From: F1-60-MAGs149 sp044369995
Lineage (GTDB): Bacteria > Actinomycetota > Thermoleophilia > Gaiellales > F1-60-MAGs149
DNA: 16,006 nucleotides
Assembly (NCBI GenBank): GCA_044369995.1
Contig: JBILWG010000025.1
Span: 1-16,006 of the forward strand
Direction: 5' to 3'
A program made the position numbers and the translations under genes. The stretch's first letter is position 1; each line of letters opens with the position of its first letter. The notes under the pieces are model-generated. The model had not been told where the DNA came from. It saw only the letters and a list, made by a program, of their open reading frames with translations, and searched no databases. Of the stretch, positions 12,259-16,006 are shown piece by piece.

Positions 12259-13931
12259 CAGCCCAGAAGGTACAACGAGGATAACGGCACATCCCTGACG
12301 GGTGGCGTCTCGACGTGCGTGCCATCGACGGTCACCGCGTGCGTCCGCGGATCGACCCGCACCGCCGCGAGGCGGGAGTTGCGCACCATGTCGCGTGGCC
12401 CGAGCGCCCGCGTCGCCTGCACGGCCACGCGCCGCTTCGCGGTCGGCAGGCTCGCGGCGCCACCGCCGTCCAGCGCGGTCTGGCTCGTGAACGCCACCGA
12501 CAGGCGGGCAGGGGCGGTGCCCAGTCCGCCGATCTGCGCCGCCACCTGCGTGGGCTGGGCGAACGCCGTCGAGGCATTCGGCTCCCCCACCACCCCCCAG
12601 GTCGGAAAGCCGGCCTTGAGCACCAGGAACGGCTTGACGGCGAACCAGGCGGGTTCCCACAGCACGATGTCCGCGAGCTTGCCGACCTCGAGCGACCCCA
12701 CCTCGTGGGACATGCCATGCGCGATCGCCGGATTGATGGTCACCTTCGCGAGGTACTGAAGCACGCGGGCGTTGTCGCTGGCTCCGTCGGCGCCGCGCGC
12801 GTCCTTCATGACACTGGCCAGCTGGAAGGTGCGCCGCATGGTCTCGCCGATGCGCCCCATCCCCTGGCTGTCCGAGGAGGTCATGTGGATCAGGCCGAGG
12901 TCGTGCAGGACATCCTCGGCGGCCATCGTGGCGGGCCGTACGCGATCGAGGGCGAGCTGTCGATCCCCGGGCAGATCCTCGCGCAGCACGTGGACGAGCT
13001 CGACCATCGCCGCGTGCTCGGCGGCGGTGTTGACGCCGTAGGGAAACGTCGGGTTCGTCGATGAGGTGAGGATGTTCGGCTCGCCCGCCAGGCGCATGAC
13101 GTCCGGCGCGTGGCCACCGCCCGTGCCCTCGATGTGGTACGCGTGGATCGTGCGCCCTCCGATCACGTCCAGCGTGTCCTGGACCAACAGCCCCTCGTTG
13201 AGGCCATCGGTGTGGAGGCAGACCTGCACGTCGTGCGCGTCGGCCACCTGCAGCGCCATGTCGAGCGCAGTGGCATTGGCACCGACGTCCTCGTGGATCT
13301 TCAGACCGCCGGCGCCGGCCGCGAGCATGCGCTCGAGGGGCTCGGGGCGACTCGAGGAGCCGCGGGCCAGCATCAGCGTGTTGAGCGGGGTGTGCTCGAG
13401 GGCGGCGTGCACATGCCGCAAGGCCCAGGCGGGATTGGTCCCGAGATTCCAGACCGGTCCGTAGTCCTGGATCACGAGCGAGGTGAACCCGGCGGCGAGC
13501 GCCTGATCGCAGATGCGCGGACTCAGGAGATGCACGTGGCTGTCGATCGCCCCTGCGGTGGCGATCAGACCCTCACCGGAGACGATCGCGGTATCCGTGC
13601 CGAGGACCACGTCGACGCCGTCCATGATGTCCGGGTTGCCGGCGCGTCCGATGGCGACGATGCGCCCGTCGGTGATCCCGATCGCCGTCTTGCGGATCCC
13701 GAGCACCGGGTCCACCAGCAGCACCTGCGTGACCGCGATCTCGACGGCATCCAGCGTCGCCTGGGCCATCAGGCCGTCGCGGGCGGACTTGGCGAACCCA
13801 CCGAGCACCTCGTTGCCTCGCTCCTGATCGTCCGCCTCCACCTCGATCACGAGGCTCGTGTCGCCCAGTCGCACGCGATCACCCGTGGTGGGACCGTAGA
13901 CCCGTGCGTAGGCGGACGGCTCGAGGCTCAC
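12258..13931 (-). CDS. ureC: Urease subunit alpha, divergent (flap Cys replaced)
   Basis: The catalytic nickel subunit that hydrolyses urea to ammonia and carbamate. The 557-aa protein is slightly shorter than the usual 567-573. By alignment from memory to Klebsiella UreC, the nickel ligands are all present: H132 and H134 (AIDSHVH), carbamylated K211 (GLKIHED), H240 (CLHTD), H266 (YHIEG) and D354 (TSSDSQGMGR). H213, catalytic H314 and R330 are kept. The mobile-flap motif CHH is VHV here, so the active-site Cys (319 in Klebsiella) is V313. The loop usually reading GGGTGP..GTHATTCTPG is replaced by IQDYGPVWNLGTNPAW, and KIHEDWG is KIHEDVG. The GTG start overlaps the ureAB stop as GTGA. An active but divergent urease is likely; another amidohydrolase activity is possible. 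Confidence 0.93.
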   Translation of the reverse strand: MSLEPSAYARVYGPTTGDRVRLGDTSLVIEVEADDQERGNEVLGGFAKSARDGLMAQATLDAVEIAVTQVLLVDPVLGIRKTAIGITDGRIVAIGRAGNPDIMDGVDVVLGTDTAIVSGEGLIATAGAIDSHVHLLSPRICDQALAAGFTSLVIQDYGPVWNLGTNPAWALRHVHAALEHTPLNTLMLARGSSSRPEPLERMLAAGAGGLKIHEDVGANATALDMALQVADAHDVQVCLHTDGLNEGLLVQDTLDVIGGRTIHAYHIEGTGGGHAPDVMRLAGEPNILTSSTNPTFPYGVNTAAEHAAMVELVHVLREDLPGDRQLALDRVRPATMAAEDVLHDLGLIHMTSSDSQGMGRIGETMRRTFQLASVMKDARGADGASDNARVLQYLAKVTINPAIAHGMSHEVGSLEVGKLADIVLWEPAWFAVKPFLVLKAGFPTWGVVGEPNASTAFAQPTQVAAQIGGLGTAPARLSVAFTSQTALDGGGAASLPTAKRRVAVQATRALGPRDMVRNSRLAAVRVDPRTHAVTVDGTHVETPPVRDVPLSSLYLLG

Positions 13932-14608
13932 GTGGCGGCTCCGAGGTAGCCGCGCTCGGCGGCGAGGGCCAGCGCTCGCTCGCGCGCGCCGGGCGCGTCG
14001 AGCGGTCCGTTGACGAGCCCTGCGAACCCGTACGCGATGCGATGGCCGGCGAAGGGACGGAGCTCGATCTCGCGACGCTCGCCGGCTCCCCAGCGGATCG
14101 TGCTGCCGGTGGGTATTGCGAGGCGCATGCCCCACGCAGCCCCGCGATCGAACGCGAGCAGGCGGTTGGCCTCGAAGAAGTGCCAGTGGCTCGTGATGGC
14201 AATCGGCACGTCTGCGTGGCTCTCCACGGACAGCGTGCGGATGTCGGTGGGCCGGGTCGGGGCCACCGCAGCCGCGGCGACGCTGCCGGGACCATCGCTC
14301 GGGCCGGGACCGAGCGGCTCGATCAGCAGCAGCAGGCGCATGCCGTCGGTGAACAGCGCCTCCACCTCGATGTGCCCGACCAGGGACGGCACGCCGGGCA
14401 GGACGTCGTCCGGTCCGAGCACGCCGCAGGCGGCGGCGATCGCCTCCCCATGCGTGGCGCCGTCGCGAGCGGCCTCGCACGCCGTATCGGAGATGATCGC
14501 GATCGCCTCCGGCGCGTTCAGCAGCAGCCCACGCGCACGCCGCGCGCGCGCCAGCTCCGCGGCCTGGAACAGGAGCAGTCGGTCGACCTCGCGCGGTTGC
14601 AGCTGCAT
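13928..14608 (-). CDS. ureAB: Urease gamma-beta fusion subunit
   Basis: A structural urease chain joining the gamma and beta subunits, which are separate in most bacteria but fused in some. Residues 1-100 are the gamma domain, starting MQLQPREVDRLLLFQAAELA and including RARGLLLNAPEAIAIISD and DDVLPGVPSLVGHIEVEA. After a low-complexity Gly/Ala/Pro linker (about 99-120), residues 121-204 form the beta domain with ITSHWHFFEANRLLAFDR, GMRLAIPTGS and YGFAGLVNGPLD. The first beta strand region, usually containing a GEI..DG-type opening, is not recognisable, so the beta part looks shortened or rewritten. The 226-aa ATG start at 14608 lies 4 nt after the transglycosylase stop. It assembles with UreC; the Ni-insertion accessory genes are not in this window. 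Confidence 0.93.
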   Translation of the reverse strand: MQLQPREVDRLLLFQAAELARARRARGLLLNAPEAIAIISDTACEAARDGATHGEAIAAACGVLGPDDVLPGVPSLVGHIEVEALFTDGMRLLLLIEPLGPGPSDGPGSVAAAAVAPTRPTDIRTLSVESHADVPIAITSHWHFFEANRLLAFDRGAAWGMRLAIPTGSTIRWGAGERREIELRPFAGHRIAYGFAGLVNGPLDAPGARERALALAAERGYLGAAT

Positions 14609-14612
14609 GGGC

Positions 14613-15179
14613 TCAGCGTAGTCCGTAGGCCTGCTGGTAGACCCGCTGGGCGGCGTGCACGCGCTCCAGGTAGTCGCGCGTCTCGCGGAACGGGATCCGC
14701 ACGGGCGCACCGGGGGCGGTCGCCTCCACCCAGCGGTCGACGTTTCCCTGCCCGGCGTTGTACGCCGCCAGGGCGAGATCCAGCGACTGCGGATGATCGC
14801 TGTACTTCCGCTGCATGCGCTTGAGGTAGTAGGCGCCGTAGCGGATGTTGAGCTCTGGGTCGTAGAGATCGGCGGTGGTGAAGTTGCCACCGCCCGTATG
14901 GTCGGCGATGCCCTGCGCCGTGTCGGGGAGGAGCTGCATCAGGCCGATGGCGCCAGCGGTGGAGACCGCGGTCGGGTCGAACTTCGATTCGGAGTAGATG
15001 ACGGCGGCGAGCAGAGCCGGATCGAGGTCGTAGTTGTCCGCGTGCGCGGTCAGGATGGGCTCGTACTGCAGCGGGTAGCGCAGGCGCAGGTACCAATCCG
15101 GCTCGGTCTCGACGACGTACAGTCCGACGCCGCCCATGGCGGTCAGCGTGAGGAGGAGGAACGCGAGAGCACGGCGCAT
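14613..15179 (-). CDS. Lytic transglycosylase, membrane-anchored (SLT domain)
   Basis: Cleaves the glycan strands of peptidoglycan outside the membrane. Residues 4-22 form a hydrophobic signal anchor after MRR. The SLT domain covers about residues 45-155: catalytic E64 in AVIYSESKFDP, then STAGAIGLMQLLPDTA, DPELNIRYGAYYLK, and ALAAYNAGQGNVDRW. At 188 aa it is a minimal, single-domain enzyme. The ATG overlaps the coaE stop as TGATG, so it is coupled to coaE. It sits between coaE and the urease genes with no break; a functional link to urease is not obvious. Confidence 0.93.
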   Translation of the reverse strand: MRRALAFLLLTLTAMGGVGLYVVETEPDWYLRLRYPLQYEPILTAHADNYDLDPALLAAVIYSESKFDPTAVSTAGAIGLMQLLPDTAQGIADHTGGGNFTTADLYDPELNIRYGAYYLKRMQRKYSDHPQSLDLALAAYNAGQGNVDRWVEATAPGAPVRIPFRETRDYLERVHAAQRVYQQAYGLR

Positions 15180-15784
15180 CACGCCCCAGCGTATCGCTCG
15201 ATGTACGCGTCGACCGCGGCCTGCAGGGCGCCGGGCGTGCCGCTGTTGTCGATCACGTCGTCGGCCGCTGCGACGCGCTCCGCGGGCGACCACTGGCGTG
15301 CCTCGCGCTCGGCGAGTCGATCGAGCCCCCCGCGCGCGGCGATGCGGCTGCGCCGCACGTCTTCGTCGGCCACGATCGCCAGCGTTCGATCGAACCGTGT
15401 ACCCAGGCCCGCCTCGAACAGCAGCGGCGACTCGTAGACCACCAGCGGCGGCGCAGGCTCGCGCAGCTGCGCCTCGGCCAGCCAGACGCGCATGTGGGCG
15501 TCGACGAGGGGGTGCATGAACGCCTCGAGCCACTCGAGGGCATTGCCATCGCCGAACACGAGCCGCCCGAGCGTCACGCGATCGATCTCCCCCGCCGCGT
15601 CGAGCACCTGCTCCCCGAAACGCGCGACGACGGCGTCGCGCACCCGGCTCTGGTGGTAGAGCGTGTGCACGACGGCGTCGGCGCTCAGGCAGGCGCAACC
15701 GCGAAGCGCGAACGCCTGGAGCGCACTCGATTTGCCGGCGCCGATCGCGCCCGTGACCCCGATCAGCAGCGGCTGACCGGACAT
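15179..15784 (-). CDS. coaE: Dephospho-CoA kinase
   Basis: Catalyses the final step of coenzyme A synthesis, phosphorylating the 3'-hydroxyl of dephospho-CoA in the cytoplasm. The 201-aa protein has the P-loop GVTGAIGAGKSSAL (residues 9-22), where the family usually reads GLTGGIGSGKS. It also has SADAVVHTLY for the substrate-binding Asp, the lid-region PLLFEAGL, and the late IDNSGT segment typical of CoaE. The length is normal. The ATG at 15784 lies 9 nt after the upstream stop codon. The gene pair with ribosomal protein S1 is widely kept in actinobacteria. Confidence 0.96.
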   Translation of the reverse strand: MSGQPLLIGVTGAIGAGKSSALQAFALRGCACLSADAVVHTLYHQSRVRDAVVARFGEQVLDAAGEIDRVTLGRLVFGDGNALEWLEAFMHPLVDAHMRVWLAEAQLREPAPPLVVYESPLLFEAGLGTRFDRTLAIVADEDVRRSRIAARGGLDRLAEREARQWSPAERVAAADDVIDNSGTPGALQAAVDAYIERYAGA

Positions 15785-15793
15785 CGCGTCGGG

Positions 15794-16006
15794 CTAGGCC
15801 TCGGTGCCGTCCGCGTCGGCCTCGGCCTCGGCGGCTTCCTCGACGATGGCCTCCGCCTCGGCGACGACCTCGGTCTCGGCCTCGGCCTCGGCGGCCGCAG
15901 CGGCCTCCTTGCTCTTCTGCTCCGCGGCGACGGCAGCGGCGAGCTCGGCGGCCATGCCCGGCGGCAGCAGCCCCTCGAGGTCGTACTCGCCCTCCTCGAC
16001 GTGGTC
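15794..16006 (-). CDS. rpsA: C-terminal end of a protein with acidic Glu/Ala tail, probably ribosomal protein S1
   Basis: Seventy codons and a TAG stop are visible; the rest lies beyond the right edge. The segment starts DHVEEGEYDLEGLLPPGM and continues into a low-complexity tail built from Glu-Ala repeats (encoded by GAGGCC units) with only a few basic residues. No S1 RNA-binding repeat is visible in this fragment. The S1 call rests on the rpsA-coaE gene order common in actinobacteria and on acidic Ala/Glu-rich tails being usual for their S1 proteins. Another acidic-tailed protein is possible. Confidence 0.55.
   Translation of the reverse strand, partial: DHVEEGEYDLEGLLPPGMAAELAAAVAAEQKSKEAAAAAEAEAETEVVAEAEAIVEEAAEAEADADGTEA

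Noticed and set aside
11461..12759. 432-codon plus-strand frame opposite glycerate kinase and ureC
   Set aside because: Antisense shadow with no family features, crossing the junction of two coupled genes.
15800..15960. GGCCTC/GAGGCC tandem units as a DNA repeat array or CRISPR-like element
   Set aside because: The units are in frame and encode a Glu-Ala tail of the terminal gene; there are no spacers or constant repeat length.
1..16006. Mobile element, prophage or genomic island
   Set aside because: No transposase, integrase or terminal repeats were seen, coding style is even throughout, and most genes are housekeeping or metabolic.

Overview
The window is a gene-dense, GC-rich (roughly 68-70%) bacterial chromosome segment with actinobacterial features. 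Intergenic gaps are very short, GTG/TTG starts are used, genes overlap as GTGA/TTGA/TGATG, and several promoters place a TANNNT -10 box 6-7 nt before the start codon, which implies leaderless mRNAs. The rpsA-coaE adjacency, an rpoD-like sigma factor with a short region 1.1, and the carotenoid and urease genes are compatible with a deep-branching actinobacterium such as Thermoleophilia/Solirubrobacterales. That placement is an inference and was not tested. I see no phage, IS element, CRISPR array or other clear sign of transfer; this looks like core chromosome with some unusual genes.

Layout. Positions 1-395 (minus) hold a metallo-beta-lactamase-fold hydrolase cut by the window edge. It is divergent from a principal-type sigma factor (494-1567, plus). 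A tRNA-Pro(TGG) follows at 1594-1667, tightly flanked by an 11-bp inverted repeat, and a truncated-haemoglobin ORF begins essentially at the tRNA 3' end (to 2073). A possible 68-codon membrane peptide (2117-2323) and a hairpin fill the gap before a seven-to-eight-helix orphan membrane protein (2320-3015, minus). That gene is divergent from an EamA/DMT permease (3035-3961, plus), and the two appear to share one symmetric -10 element.

Positions 3965-10088 (minus) hold a GMC flavin oxidoreductase with its own sigma70-like promoter and, upstream of it, a carotenoid operon: cruF-like hydratase, CrtI/CrtD-like desaturase, then an MMPL/RND transporter. The operon is divergent from ispH (10150-11115, plus), the last enzyme of the MEP isoprenoid pathway, so precursor supply and carotenoid tailoring sit side by side.

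The last third (11152-16006, minus) reads as one tightly coupled operon: end of a gene with an acidic tail (probably rpsA), coaE, a lytic transglycosylase, a urease gamma-beta fusion, urease alpha (ureC), and a glycerate kinase. Gaps are 9 nt or less and most junctions overlap. The urease alpha chain keeps all nickel ligands, the catalytic His and the active-site Arg, but has Val in place of the usual active-site-flap Cys and a rewritten loop ahead of the carbamylated Lys. No accessory genes ureD/E/F/G are in the window. Urease beside glycerate kinase suggests the end of a ureide/purine (glyoxylate plus urea) salvage route.

The most unusual items are the divergent urease operon, the symmetric divergent promoters, the tRNA-flanking repeat, and two ORFs (MBL hydrolase and globin) with no canonical start codon.
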